The notes: generated by a model not told the origin, from the letters alone. A DNA stretch of 58,347 nucleotides from Deltaproteobacteria bacterium (GCA_020444205.1 JAHLLJ010000009.1:1-58347); one strand, 5' to 3'. Shown: positions 8,108 through 18,018, numbered from the stretch's first letter. Numbers and translations: made by a program.

Positions 8108-9904
8108 ATGCAAGAGGTAAGCCCCAAAACCAAATTGTACGTCGCCCTGATTATCATAGCGATAGTGATAGCCGGTCTTTTCATGATCGGCAAGCTCGGC
8201 TTTGACATCTTGTCGGGGTTAAGGGCGTATGTGGCCGCGGAAAGCCTCTGGGCAAAGGGCCAAAAGGACGCTACCCACTACCTGCGGCGCTATGCGGATA
8301 CAAAAGAGCCAAAGTACTATGTCAGGTTCAAGGAAAGCTTGACCGCTACTTTTGGCCCCAAGAAAGCTCGCCTGGAATTGGATACCCCCAACCCGGACAT
8401 GGATGTCGTGTTCGAGGGATACGCGGAAAATGGCAGCCATCCGGATGATTATGCATCCATGGCCTGGATCTACCGAAATTTCCGCAACCTTGACCTGATG
8501 AAGCAAGCCATAGAAACCTGGAAAAATGCGGATGAGCTCATCTCATCCCTGCAGGCGATGGGCACCGGGTTGGATAGACACATTACCAAGGGAGATGCTT
8601 CCAAGGAGTACCTGGCCCAGTTCAATACCTCTCTCGAGGACCTGGAGCGTAAGCTAGAAACCGCCGAGCAAAAGTTCTCGATAACCATTGGTCAAGCCTG
8701 CCGATGGTCCGCCAACCTCCTGCTGGTGGTGATGAGCATCTTCACCATAATGGGCGGTGCCATTTGTGTGGTCATGCTGTTGTTTGTGGGCAAAATCATC
8801 ACTAACATGCGTAAATACGGCAAAGACCTGGAGCTCAAGGCCGTTGCCGAACGCGAAGCCCTGGACAAGCTGGCCCTCAAGGCCCAGGAGGAGCGTGAGA
8901 TCAAGCAATATCTGCAGGAGACCATCAGTCAGTACGTGGCCTTTGTGGAAAAGGTGGGGCAGGGCGATCTAACCGCCACGGTCACTCCGCCCAAGGCGGA
9001 CGACCAGCTGGGAGTGTTGGGGGCCAACCTCAACGCCATGACCGCCAACCTCAGGGACATGGCCGGCCAGATACGCGAGGCCACCAGCAACATCACCTCC
9101 ATGACCGCCGAGCTTTTGGCTGCTGCCAGTCAGCAGGCGGCGGTGTCCAGCGAGCAGGCGGCGGCGGTGAGCCAGACCACCACCACGGTGCAGGAGGTGC
9201 GCCAGACCGCGGAACAGAGCGCCCAGCGGGTGCAGATGGTCAGCGAGCAGGCCCAGGAGTCCACCAACCTGGCCGGAGACGGGCTCAAGGCGGTGGACAG
9301 CACCGTGGAGGGCATGAACCAGATCAAGGAGCAGGTGGTGGTAATAGCCGAGAGCATCCTTGGCCTGAGTGAGCAAACCCAGCAGATCGGCGAGATCATC
9401 TCCACGGTCAACGACATTGCCGACCAGAGCAACCTGCTGGCCCTCAACGCCTCTATCGAGGCGGCGCGGGCCGGCGAGGCGGGCAAGGGCTTTGCGGTGG
9501 TGGCCGACGAGGTGCGGGCCCTGGCCGAGCAGTCCCGCCAGGCCACGGAGCAGGTGCGCGAGATTTTGGGTGAGATCCAAAAGGCGGCCAACACGGCGGT
9601 GATGGTGACCGAGGAGGGCAACAAGCGCGCCGAGCTGGGAGTGGAGCTAACCCAACAGACCGGCGAGGCCATTGCCGACATCAACCGCCGGGTGCAGCAG
9701 GTGGGCCAGGCGGCGCAGCAGATAGCCGCCTCCACCAAGGAACAGGTGGCGGGTATGGAGCAGATGGTGTCGGCCATGGAGAGCATCGACCAGGCCACGG
9801 CCCAGAGCCAGGCGGGCACCAAGCAGGTGGAGGAGGCCTCGGCCAACCTCAACGCCCTGTCGGCCCAGCTCATCGCCCTGGTGGAAAAATACCGGTTCCA
9901 GTAG
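8108..9904 (+). CDS. Second methyl-accepting chemotaxis protein, short sensor domain
   Basis: A second chemoreceptor of the operon (598 residues). Membrane helices lie at ~9-28 (LYVALIIIAIVIAGLFMIG) and ~197-225 (LLLVVMSIFTIMGGAICVVM). The periplasmic part between them (~170 residues) is predicted helical and unlike the dCache-type domain of the preceding receptor, so the input should differ. It lacks the first HAMP of its neighbour and passes straight into the shared module LALKAQEEREIK, GQGDLTATV and the methyl-accepting hairpin. The signalling parts of the two receptors differ in a single residue (KYRFQ against KYRLQ), so they should enter the same array and use the same kinase. ATG 8108 follows aggag by ~14 bases. 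Confidence 0.93.
   Translation: MQEVSPKTKLYVALIIIAIVIAGLFMIGKLGFDILSGLRAYVAAESLWAKGQKDATHYLRRYADTKEPKYYVRFKESLTATFGPKKARLELDTPNPDMDVVFEGYAENGSHPDDYASMAWIYRNFRNLDLMKQAIETWKNADELISSLQAMGTGLDRHITKGDASKEYLAQFNTSLEDLERKLETAEQKFSITIGQACRWSANLLLVVMSIFTIMGGAICVVMLLFVGKIITNMRKYGKDLELKAVAEREALDKLALKAQEEREIKQYLQETISQYVAFVEKVGQGDLTATVTPPKADDQLGVLGANLNAMTANLRDMAGQIREATSNITSMTAELLAAASQQAAVSSEQAAAVSQTTTTVQEVRQTAEQSAQRVQMVSEQAQESTNLAGDGLKAVDSTVEGMNQIKEQVVVIAESILGLSEQTQQIGEIISTVNDIADQSNLLALNASIEAARAGEAGKGFAVVADEVRALAEQSRQATEQVREILGEIQKAANTAVMVTEEGNKRAELGVELTQQTGEAIADINRRVQQVGQAAQQIAASTKEQVAGMEQMVSAMESIDQATAQSQAGTKQVEEASANLNALSAQLIALVEKYRFQ
8870..9904 (+). repeat. Duplicated receptor signalling module, copy 2
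   Basis: Partner of 7033-8067, with the same reading frame and the same end at the stop codon. The sequence upstream of 8870 shows no similarity to the upstream part of the first receptor gene, so only the cytoplasmic module is shared. Confidence 0.95.
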
Positions 9905-9934
9905 GGACGGCGATTTAGGCATGGATAAAAGGTT

Positions 9935-12271
9935 ATGAGTTCTTCAGATGATTTTCGCCGTCAGTTGATGGAGACATTCCAGGTGGAGCTGATGGAGCAC
10001 CTGGGCACTCTTACCGACGGATGCCTGGCATTGGAAAGGGACCCCAAGGAGGAAGACCTTCGCCGCATCATGGAGGAGATGTTCCGCGCCGCCCATAGCT
10101 TAAAGGGCGCGGCCCGGGCGGTGGAGCTGGAAGACTTGGGCCTGTTGGCCCACCGCATGGAAGATGTCTTTAGTGCCATACGTAAGGGGCGGATATCCTT
10201 TTCCTCGGAACTTGGCGACCTTGTCCTGCACACCCTGGATACCATTAGCCAGACAGCCGATTCGCAACAACAAGGCAGCCCAGTGCCCGACGCGCAGCAA
10301 AGGGCCTTGCTGGCGCAGCTGGAGGCGGCGGCCAAGGGCGAACCCTTTGAAACCCCAGCCACCACCGAGGCGGTTGATGGCCTCGAGCGCGGGACATGGG
10401 CTGATAAAATCCCTGAAGAGGAGGCCCTGGTCGCTGATCTGGAGCCTCGCGCAACGGAGCAGTTGGAGGGAAAAAGCAAGCCGCCTGAAGCCAAGGAGCA
10501 GCCCCGCGCGGCGGGGGGACAGGCGGCGAACACTATCCGGGTGAGCTTGAAGAAGCTGGACGCCTTGATGGAAGGCATGGTGGAGCTCTTGGTGGCCCGC
10601 ATGCGTCCGGCTCACCGCTTGAGCGAACTCAATGAGATGCGCCGCCGCTTGGGAGCATGGGAAACCCATTGGCGCCAGGTTCGCGGCAACTACAGCCAAT
10701 TGCGCCGACGCAAGAACACCGACCCGCACTTAGTGGCCGTGCTGGACTACGTTGAGCAAAGCGAAAAAAATCTGCGGGCCTTGATTGAAGCGGCCGCCCG
10801 CATGGCCGGCGGCATGGCCTCCGACGCCAGGCAGCTTGCCTTGCTTACCGATGAGATGCAGCTCAACGTGCACCGGGTGCGCATGTTGCCCTTGACCAAT
10901 CTGTTCTCCATCTTTCCCCGCATGATTAGAGACTTGGCCCGGCAATCCGGCAAAATGGCTGATCTAAAGATCAAGGGCGAGGACACCGAGGTGGACCGCC
11001 AGGTGCTTGAAGCCATGAAGGACCCGCTCACTCATCTGCTGCGCAACGCCCTGGATCACGGCATCGAGTCTCCGGAAATCAGGTCCAGCCAAGGTAAGCC
11101 CCCCACGGGCCGCATAGTGCTCCAGGCATCCCAAGAGGGAGGCATGGTGCTCTTGGAAGTAATTGATGACGGCGCGGGTATCGACCTGGACAAGGTGCGC
11201 GACATCGCATGCTCCAGGGGCTTGCTGGATCCGGACCAGGCACGGGAACTCAACGCCGAGGCATGCAAGGAACTGCTTTTCCATTCCGGTTTTAGCACCA
11301 AGGACAAGGTCAACGAGTTATCGGGTAGGGGAGTGGGCCTGGACGCGGTACGCGCGGGAGTGGAAAACCTGCAGGGATTGGTTAAGATCGATTCAAAACA
11401 AGGCAGGGGTACCACCTTTTCCTTGATGTTGCCTCTTACCTTGGCCACCACCAAAACCCTGCTTTTGCATGTGGGGGACACCACCGTGGCCGTTCCGGCC
11501 AGCAGCGTGGAACGCATCCACATGATCCCGGCCGAGCGGGTGGGCAGCGTGGAGGGCAAGTCGGTAATCGAGCTGGAGGGGCGTACCGTACCCCTGGTTT
11601 CCATGGCCCAAGTTTTGGAACTGCCTTCAGCGTCCGCAACCGTACCCAAGGATAAAATCACCGCCGTGGCCATGGGATTGGCTGAGCGCCGGGCCGCCTT
11701 TGTGGTGGACGGGCTGCGGGGTACCCAGGAGGTGGTGGTCAAGAGCCTGGGTCAGCAGCTACGCAAGGTGCGCAATGTGGCGGGCGCGGCGGTGCTGGGA
11801 AGCGGCGAGGTCATCGTGGTGCTAAACGTGGCCGACCTGTTGGCTTCGGCCGCCAGGGGCGGTTCGGTGGCCACCCCTTCGGATTCCAAGGCGGAAACCA
11901 AAGCCGCCCCCTTGGTGCTGGTGGTGGACGATTCCATCACTACCCGCACCCTTGAAAAAAATATCCTGGAGACTGCTGGTTATCGGGTGCAGGTGGCCAG
12001 CGACGGCGAGGAGGCCTGGGATATGGTGCAGCGCCAGCGCTTCAACATAGTGGTCAGCGACGTGGATATGCCGCGCCTGGATGGCTGCGGCCTGGCCACC
12101 CGTGTAAAGCGGGACGAGCGTTTCCGCGAAATTCCCGTGGTTTTGGTGACATCCCTGGATTCCGACGAAGACAAGCTGCGAGGCATGCAAAGCGGAGCCG
12201 ACGCCTATATAACCAAGGGCGAATTTGACCAGGGCGACCTGTTGGGCACCATCGAAAGGCTGATCGGGTGA
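9935..12271 (+). CDS. Hybrid CheA histidine kinase with C-terminal receiver (WspE-like)
   Basis: This is the kinase of the array (778 residues). The HPt domain carries the phosphorylated histidine in FRAAHSLKGAAR (His54). A ~90-residue acidic, Pro/Ala-rich linker follows, with no P2 response-regulator-docking domain that I can recognise. Then come the dimerisation helices, the ATPase (LLRNALDHGIE, DDGAGID, GRGVGLDAV), a CheW-like regulatory domain (LPLTLATTKTLLLHVG onward) and a receiver domain with VLVVDDS and the acceptor Asp709 in VVSDVDMP. A CheA-REC fusion is the WspE arrangement. ATG 9935 lies 30 bases after the receptor gene, with aaaagg just upstream. Confidence 0.94.
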   Translation: MSSSDDFRRQLMETFQVELMEHLGTLTDGCLALERDPKEEDLRRIMEEMFRAAHSLKGAARAVELEDLGLLAHRMEDVFSAIRKGRISFSSELGDLVLHTLDTISQTADSQQQGSPVPDAQQRALLAQLEAAAKGEPFETPATTEAVDGLERGTWADKIPEEEALVADLEPRATEQLEGKSKPPEAKEQPRAAGGQAANTIRVSLKKLDALMEGMVELLVARMRPAHRLSELNEMRRRLGAWETHWRQVRGNYSQLRRRKNTDPHLVAVLDYVEQSEKNLRALIEAAARMAGGMASDARQLALLTDEMQLNVHRVRMLPLTNLFSIFPRMIRDLARQSGKMADLKIKGEDTEVDRQVLEAMKDPLTHLLRNALDHGIESPEIRSSQGKPPTGRIVLQASQEGGMVLLEVIDDGAGIDLDKVRDIACSRGLLDPDQARELNAEACKELLFHSGFSTKDKVNELSGRGVGLDAVRAGVENLQGLVKIDSKQGRGTTFSLMLPLTLATTKTLLLHVGDTTVAVPASSVERIHMIPAERVGSVEGKSVIELEGRTVPLVSMAQVLELPSASATVPKDKITAVAMGLAERRAAFVVDGLRGTQEVVVKSLGQQLRKVRNVAGAAVLGSGEVIVVLNVADLLASAARGGSVATPSDSKAETKAAPLVLVVDDSITTRTLEKNILETAGYRVQVASDGEEAWDMVQRQRFNIVVSDVDMPRLDGCGLATRVKRDERFREIPVVLVTSLDSDEDKLRGMQSGADAYITKGEFDQGDLLGTIERLIG

Positions 12272-12275
12272 AGCG

Positions 12276-13343
12276 GTGACCACCAAGATTCTCATCGTTG
12301 ACGACTCTGCTACGCAACGCCAAGTGATGCGCGAATTGCTCGCCCAGGACCCGGACTTCCTGTTGGTGGGCGAGGCGGCTGACGGGCTTGAGGCCCTGGA
12401 ACTGTGCCACAAACTTAAGCCCGATTTGGTGACCATGGACATACAGATGCCGCGCATGAATGGCTACGAGGCCATACGCCGCATCATGTCCGAGACGCCC
12501 CGGCCGGTGGTGGTGCTCACCAGCTCTTATAGCGACCGCATGTTGGGCATCAGCTTCAAGGCCCTTGACAGCGGCGCGCTTATGGTGCTGGGCAAACCCG
12601 CCGGTCTATCCATGCCCCAGATTGAAAGGGAGCGTCTCTTGGGGCAACTGAAGGCCATGGCCGGGGTAAAGGTGGTTGGTAGGCGCTGGAACCGTTTGGA
12701 GCATCCTAAGGGCCAGAAAGCCTCGTCCGCGGTTTCTCCAACCGCCGGCGGGGGCCATATAAAGCTGATTTGCCTGGGAGCCTCAACCGGCGGACCTCCC
12801 GCGGTGCAGAGCATTTTGCAGGGCCTTTCACCGCAAAACACGCCGCCCATCGCCCTGGTGCAACACATAAACTTGGGTTTTGTGGAAAGCTTGGCCCGCT
12901 GGCTTAGCGAAACCACCGGCTTTGTAGTGGAGCCCGCCAAAATGGGTAGCCGTTTGCAGCCGGGCAAGGTAATCCTGGCCCCGGAAAACCGTCACCTGAA
13001 CGTGCTCAAGAGCGGCGTGGTACGCCTGATCGAAGCGGATTTGATCGATGGCCACCGGCCTTCGGTAACCGCTTTGTTCCACTCGGCCGTCGCCTTTGGT
13101 TCCTCGGCAGTGGGAATACTGCTCACCGGCATGGGACGCGACGGCGCCCAGGGCCTGTTGGACATGAAAAGCGCCGGGGCTTGGACCATAGCCCAGGACC
13201 AGAAAACCAGCGTGGTGTACGGTATGCCCGGAGAGGCGGTGGCCTTGGGGGGGGCCAGCGAAGTCTTGCCTCTGGGCTCCATAGCCAGCCGCGTAACCAA
13301 AATCTGCGCCAGCCGCAACAAGACGGCTGGTGATAAGCAATGA
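12276..13343 (+). CDS. CheB-type protein-glutamate methylesterase (WspF-like)
   Basis: This enzyme removes methyl groups from the receptors when phosphorylated, opposing the CheR of this operon. The receiver (residues 3-120) has ILIVDDS and the acceptor Asp55 in LVTMDIQMP. The esterase domain (~165-345) has the nucleophile Ser170 in LGASTGGPPAV, the histidine in LVQHINLGF, and the acidic residue in LTGMGRDGAQG. The GTG start at 12276 lies 4 bases after the cheA stop. In the Wsp pathway, loss of this protein leaves the kinase permanently on; that is family knowledge, not shown here. Confidence 0.93.
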   Translation: MTTKILIVDDSATQRQVMRELLAQDPDFLLVGEAADGLEALELCHKLKPDLVTMDIQMPRMNGYEAIRRIMSETPRPVVVLTSSYSDRMLGISFKALDSGALMVLGKPAGLSMPQIERERLLGQLKAMAGVKVVGRRWNRLEHPKGQKASSAVSPTAGGGHIKLICLGASTGGPPAVQSILQGLSPQNTPPIALVQHINLGFVESLARWLSETTGFVVEPAKMGSRLQPGKVILAPENRHLNVLKSGVVRLIEADLIDGHRPSVTALFHSAVAFGSSAVGILLTGMGRDGAQGLLDMKSAGAWTIAQDQKTSVVYGMPGEAVALGGASEVLPLGSIASRVTKICASRNKTAGDKQ

Positions 13344-13364
13344 TCTGCTTGGGAACGGGATCTA

Positions 13365-14360
13365 ATGAACGAAGCAAGATCGTGTAGCTCAGACACCCCT
13401 GTTGAAAGAATCTTATGCGTGGAGGACAGCCCCACCCAGGCCGCGCATATCAGTAACATCCTAACCAGGGACGGATACCAGGTGGATGTGGCTCAAGATG
13501 GCTTTGGGTCCTTGGCCTTGGCCCGGGAGACCAAACCGGATCTGGTGGTTCTGGATGTCATGCTGCCGGACATCGACGGTTACAGCGTGTGTCGTAAGCT
13601 GCGCTCCCAGTCTTCCCAATACATACCCGTGCTCATGCTGAGCGCCCGCCAAGAGGTGGAAGACCGTCTGGACGGCCTGGAAGTAGGCGCTGACGATTAC
13701 CTGCCCAAGCCGTTTGATGCCAGGGAATTGCTGGCCCGGGTGAAATCCCTGCTCAGGATCAAGCGCCTCAATGACGATTTGCAGGAAAAGCTGAATGAGG
13801 CACAGGAGTCTTTCAACGTGTGGCGGCGGGTAGCGGTCACCGACCATTTGACCGGGCTGCACAACCGCCACTACCTGCAAAAGATGCTGCAAGAGGAGGT
13901 GACTGTGGCCGCCCGCTATGGGACATCGCTCTCATGCGTGATGCTGGACATAGACCACTTCCGCGACTTCAACAACAAGTACGGCCACCTTGTGGGCGAT
14001 GAAGTGCTCAAGGGGCTGGCCGGGGTGTTGGAAAAAGGCTCTCGCAAGGCGGACGTGGTCGCGCGCTATGGGGGCGAGGAGTTTGTCTTGCTGTTGCCCA
14101 TGACCGATCTGGAAGCCGCCGCCCTGACCGCCAGGCGGCTGTGCAAACAAGTGGCTTCCACCCCCCTTGCCAGCGAAGCCGGCAATTTGAAGGTGACCAT
14201 AAGCCTGGGTGTTGCCGCACTGCCCGATCCTGAAATAAACACTCCGCTCAAGCTTATCGCCAAGGCGGACAGAGCCCTGTATATGGCCAAGGAAGCAGGG
14301 CGCAACCGTGTGGTGGTGTTGGGTCCGGAGGATTGTCCGCCACGAAAGCTGACGGAATGA
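13365..14360 (+). CDS. Response regulator with GGDEF diguanylate cyclase domain (WspR-like)
   Basis: This is the likely output of the array: a receiver that controls synthesis of cyclic di-GMP from two GTP. The receiver (residues 16-130) carries Asp64 in VVLDVMLPD and Lys115 in LPKPFD. A helical linker (~131-155) leads to the cyclase domain, which starts at AVTDHLTGLHNRHYL. The active site is GGEEF at 236-240, an accepted active variant. An RxxD inhibitory site (RKAD, 227-230) sits just upstream, so product inhibition is expected. The 331-residue REC-linker-GGDEF layout matches WspR. ATG 13365 follows cheB by 21 bases. Confidence 0.94.
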   Translation: MNEARSCSSDTPVERILCVEDSPTQAAHISNILTRDGYQVDVAQDGFGSLALARETKPDLVVLDVMLPDIDGYSVCRKLRSQSSQYIPVLMLSARQEVEDRLDGLEVGADDYLPKPFDARELLARVKSLLRIKRLNDDLQEKLNEAQESFNVWRRVAVTDHLTGLHNRHYLQKMLQEEVTVAARYGTSLSCVMLDIDHFRDFNNKYGHLVGDEVLKGLAGVLEKGSRKADVVARYGGEEFVLLLPMTDLEAAALTARRLCKQVASTPLASEAGNLKVTISLGVAALPDPEINTPLKLIAKADRALYMAKEAGRNRVVVLGPEDCPPRKLTE

Positions 14361-14370
14361 GGATAAGGCC

Positions 14371-14781
14371 ATGATCAAAGTCTTGGTGGTGGATGATTCT
14401 CCTACCACTTCCGCCCTGCTCAAACACATCTTGGAGGCCGACCCTGATGTGACGGTGGTGGGCATGGCTGTCAACGGCAAGCAGGCAGTCCAGATGTCGG
14501 TTGAGCTGTTGCCGGATGTTGTCACCATGGACGTGGTGATGCCGGACATGAACGGCGTTGAAGCCACCAGGCGGATTATGGCCATGGCACCGGTGCCCAT
14601 CGTGGTGGTTACCGCTCACGCGGACAGCGAGGAGCCAAAAGTCGCCTTTGAAGCCTTGAAAGCCGGTGCCTTGGAAGTGGTGGCCAAGCCGGTGGATACG
14701 GCGCGAGCCGCGGTGGACGCTTGGGGAAAGTGTTTGCTGAACACCGTAAAGGCGGTGGCCGCGGTAGAGCTCAATTGTTGA
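14371..14781 (+). CDS. Orphan CheB-like receiver domain (no methylesterase domain)
   Basis: A 136-residue single receiver. It reads as a CheB N-terminus rather than a CheY: MIKVLVVDDSPTTSALLKHIL, VGMAVNGKQAV, acceptor Asp54 in VVTMDVVMPDMNGVEATRRIM, and Lys106 in VVAKPVD. After the receiver fold only ~25 residues remain, ending in Cys, and no GASTGG esterase domain follows. It may act as a phosphate sink or shuttle for the hybrid CheA, or be the remnant of a second cheB. The frame is intact. ATG 14371 lies 10 bases after the GGDEF gene. Confidence 0.88.
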   Translation: MIKVLVVDDSPTTSALLKHILEADPDVTVVGMAVNGKQAVQMSVELLPDVVTMDVVMPDMNGVEATRRIMAMAPVPIVVVTAHADSEEPKVAFEALKAGALEVVAKPVDTARAAVDAWGKCLLNTVKAVAAVELNC

Positions 14782-14807
14782 AGATCGGTTGAGGTGTTTA
14801 GTTAGAC

Positions 14808-17189
14808 GTGCCAGAAAAAAAACATATCTTGGTGGCCGAGGATAGCCCCACCCAGGCCATAAAACTGGCCATTCTGCTGCAAGAGGCAGGATATTCGGCC
14901 CACGTGGCCAAAAATGGCCGGGAGGCCTTGGAGTACCTGGAACACGAGCCGGCGGACCTGGTGATCAGCGATGTGGTGATGCCCGAAATAAACGGGTATC
15001 AACTTTGCGCCGCCATCAAAGGCAATCCCCAATTAAAACTTATCCCGGTAATACTGCTGACCTCGCTCTCCGAGCCCGAAGACGTCATCGCGGGCCTGGA
15101 AAACCAGGCTGATTATTACGTCACCAAGCCATATGACCAGAATTATTTGCTGGGCAAGGTGGAGTCGTTGCTCTCGGGCAGCCACAAAGTGGAAGCCAAG
15201 GACGGGGCTTTGATGGTCACCATAGCAGGGCGGCAACACCGGGTATCGGCAGACCGGCGGCAGTTGATCAACCTACTGCTTTCCACTTATGAAAACGCGG
15301 TATTGCAAAACCGGGAGCTGGCCAAAATCCGTGACGAGTTGGAGGATGCTAATCATCGTTTGGCCGACAACGTCCAAGAGCTGGCCGCCTCGGAGCAGCG
15401 TTTTCGCTCTCTGGTGCAGACGGTGCCGGATATCGTCTACCGCTTGGACCCGGATGGCAACTTCACCTATATCAATGAGGCCATAAGCCGGCTGGGTTTT
15501 GAGCCCGAGGAGCTTCAGGGACAGCATTTCAGTTGCATTATATATCCTTCCGAGGTGGACGCCGTAAGCCGGAAAAAAATACTGCCCGGCCTAAAAGGGA
15601 CGCAAACCGGCAACGACAAAGCGCCCAAGCTGTTCGATGAGCGGCGCTCCGGGGACCGGAAAACCTCGGGCCTGGAGGTGAGGCTGCGCTGCAAACACAC
15701 CAAAAGCTTCAGGCCGGGACTGGTTGAACTGCTGAGTGATGAAGTGGTGTTTGCCGAGGTTAGCAGCGCGGGGGTACATGAGGGCAATGCGGAACAGGAC
15801 CGCCGGTATTTCGTGGGCACGGTGGGAGTGATTCGCGACATCTCCACGCGAAAGCGCATGGAAAGGGAGCTGGAGCTGGCCAACATGGAGTTGGAGCGCA
15901 AGGTGGAAGAGCGCACCGCCAAGCTGGCAGCGGCTAACGAGTCCCTGCAAAAGGAGATAGCCGAGCGCAAAAGGGCTGAGAGCGGCCTTCAGCAGTCACT
16001 CCAAGACATGAAAAAGGCTCAGGACGAAGCCCGCAAAATGGAAATCCAGCTGCGTCAGTCCCAGAAAATGGAAGCCCTGGGCACCCTTGCCGGCGGTATT
16101 GCCCATGACTTTAATAATATTTTGTCGGTCATCATGGGCTACACCGAGATAGTTTCCATGGACTGCGCGTCTGGGCATGTGAACCCAGGTGATCTGGATG
16201 AGATCCTCAAGGCGGCCGAGCGGGCCAAGGACTTGATCAGACAGATATTAACTTTCAGCCACCGGGTGGATCCCGAGACCAAGGCCATAGACCTGGACAA
16301 AGAGGTGGAGACTGCCACCAGGCTAATTCGCAAGATCGTACCCAAGATGATCGACGTGCGCCTGCGCTTGACCGAGGACCTGCCCCAGGTCAAGGGCGAC
16401 CCTCACCAGATTCACCAGATGCTCATGAATCTGGGGACCAATGCCTGCGATGCCATGCCCGAGGGTGGCGAACTTGGTATCAAGGTATCGGTGCAGGAAG
16501 TAGATGGCATTCACTGCAGCGCCTGCACTCAGAAGTTTTCCGGAAAATTCGTGGTGCTTTCGGTAAGTGACACCGGAACCGGTATGTCTGCCGAGGTGCA
16601 GGATCGTGTATTTGACCCATTTTTTACCACCAAGGAGGTGGGCAAAGGCACGGGATTGGGCTTGGCCACCGTGTTCGGGGTGGTAAAAGGGCACAACGGC
16701 CACATAACCTGCGAAAGCAAACCAGGAGGGGGCTCCACCTTTTGCGCCTATTTTCCGGCAAACGGCCATTTGATCGAGTGTACGCCGGTGAACAAAGAGG
16801 CGCCGCAGCCGGCCAAAGGCAACGAAACTATACTTTTGGTCGATGACGAACAGCACATCCTCACCATAGGCAAGGCTCACCTGGCTTCTGCCGGGTATAA
16901 TGTTTTGCAGGCCTATAGCGGTGAGCAGGCATCCGAAATGTTCACTAAACGGCATGAGGAAATAGACCTGATTATTTTGGATCTGAGCATGCCGGGCGAG
17001 GGTGGAGGCAGGTGCCTTGAACAGGTGCTGGCACAAAATCCAGAGGCCAAGGTTATAATCTCATCCGGCTATGCCCGGGACGGGGAGTTGCAGGGCGGCT
17101 TGTACCAAAAAATAGCCGGCCTTTTACCCAAGCCTTTCAGCAGAGCCGAGATGCTACAATTAGTGCGCCAGGTCCTGGACCAGCAATAG
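14808..17189 (+). CDS. Hybrid sensor histidine kinase, REC-PAS-HisKA-HATPase-REC
   Basis: A 793-residue soluble hybrid kinase at the end of the chemosensory operon. Domain order: receiver (2-120; HILVAEDS, Asp55 in LVISDVVMP), helical region, PAS domain (~200-345; [20 protein letters not shown]), coiled coil (~350-410), HisKA with His433 in [11 protein letters not shown], ATPase ([11 protein letters not shown]), and a second receiver (~675-790; LLVDDEQ, Asp725 in LIILDLSMP). No membrane helix is visible, so it acts in the cytoplasm. The first receiver could take phosphate from the CheA, which would link the array to a second phosphorelay. No partner regulator is next to it. The GTG start at 14808 is 26 bases after the previous stop. 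Confidence 0.92.
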   Translation: MPEKKHILVAEDSPTQAIKLAILLQEAGYSAHVAKNGREALEYLEHEPADLVISDVVMPEINGYQLCAAIKGNPQLKLIPVILLTSLSEPEDVIAGLENQADYYVTKPYDQNYLLGKVESLLSGSHKVEAKDGALMVTIAGRQHRVSADRRQLINLLLSTYENAVLQNRELAKIRDELEDANHRLADNVQELAASEQRFRSLVQTVPDIVYRLDPDGNFTYINEAISRLGFEPEELQGQHFSCIIYPSEVDAVSRKKILPGLKGTQTGNDKAPKLFDERRSGDRKTSGLEVRLRCKHTKSFRPGLVELLSDEVVFAEVSSAGVHEGNAEQDRRYFVGTVGVIRDISTRKRMERELELANMELERKVEERTAKLAAANESLQKEIAERKRAESGLQQSLQDMKKAQDEARKMEIQLRQSQKMEALGTLAGGIAHDFNNILSVIMGYTEIVSMDCASGHVNPGDLDEILKAAERAKDLIRQILTFSHRVDPETKAIDLDKEVETATRLIRKIVPKMIDVRLRLTEDLPQVKGDPHQIHQMLMNLGTNACDAMPEGGELGIKVSVQEVDGIHCSACTQKFSGKFVVLSVSDTGTGMSAEVQDRVFDPFFTTKEVGKGTGLGLATVFGVVKGHNGHITCESKPGGGSTFCAYFPANGHLIECTPVNKEAPQPAKGNETILLVDDEQHILTIGKAHLASAGYNVLQAYSGEQASEMFTKRHEEIDLIILDLSMPGEGGGRCLEQVLAQNPEAKVIISSGYARDGELQGGLYQKIAGLLPKPFSRAEMLQLVRQVLDQQ

Positions 17190-17279
17190 ATCTTGGCTCA
17201 TAGGACAACACACTACAATCCATCCAGTTTTCATGGCAAAATCTAAGCGCCTGCCCAAACCCGGCAAGGAGGCCGTTCC

Positions 17280-18002
17280 ATGACCCGTCAGTGCTTGGCA
17301 TTTTGTCTTGTTTTGTTGCTCGCGGTTTTGGCCTCCGCCTGCCGCGAGGCCCGCATGGCCGCTCCGGTGGATTTGGCCACCACCACCAAGCCCTGGGAAG
17401 TGGAACAGACCCGTATCACCGGGTGGGATGCTCCCTTTTCCTTTGGGCCCTACACGGTAGGGGATATCAAGCGAGGCTGGACCACACGCACTGCCTGGGG
17501 TTTTATCGGCTATGAGAGCTACCAGGCCGATCAATCTTACGAGTACATGGTTGTTGCCCGCGGGCAAGCCAAGGCCTGGCACTGCAACTGCGCGGTCAAC
17601 GTTAATCAGCATGTTTTGGAGGGCATGGTGGGCGGGGGTAAGCTCACCTGGGAGTTGGGCACAGGGCAGAGTTTGGCTTGCTCCCTGCGTTCGCCCCAAG
17701 GCATATTGTGGCGGCTGGCCCTGGCCGCCGGGGGAGCCTCCAACTCACCCATGCAGGGGGTGTTGCAGGGCCCCAAGCTCACCATAAAGGTGCAGGGAAC
17801 CGATAAGCTGGAAGGTTCCTCTATCTCTTTGAGCGAACCCACCGGCTATGTCTTCAGCGTGTCCGGGCAGCTAAGCGGCACGGTAGGGGCGGTGCAGGTG
17901 ATCAATAACGGGTTGCTGTGGCTTCCGGATTCGCCCCAGCAGGAGGCCATGGCCGCGGCTTCGGCGGCCCTGCTTCTCTACCAAGACATAAGCCGCCAAT
18001 AA
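17280..18002 (+). CDS. Predicted lipoprotein of unknown function, paralogue 1
   Basis: I do not recognise the family. A lipoprotein signal is clear: basic start, hydrophobic stretch, lipobox LASAC with Cys21. The mature part (~220 residues) has a WxCxC motif (W100, C102, C104: AWHCNCAV) and a further cysteine (C134 in SLACSLRSP). The same W-x-C-x-C-A plus LAC pattern occurs in the next gene, so the two are paralogues. The start is ATG 17280, 5 bases after the strong Shine-Dalgarno caaggaggcc. It lies 90 bases after the hybrid kinase gene on the same strand with no terminator I can see, so it could be co-transcribed with the chemosensory operon. Confidence 0.82.
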   Translation: MTRQCLAFCLVLLLAVLASACREARMAAPVDLATTTKPWEVEQTRITGWDAPFSFGPYTVGDIKRGWTTRTAWGFIGYESYQADQSYEYMVVARGQAKAWHCNCAVNVNQHVLEGMVGGGKLTWELGTGQSLACSLRSPQGILWRLALAAGGASNSPMQGVLQGPKLTIKVQGTDKLEGSSISLSEPTGYVFSVSGQLSGTVGAVQVINNGLLWLPDSPQQEAMAAASAALLLYQDISRQ

Positions 18003-18018
18003 ATGAAAAGGAATCGCC

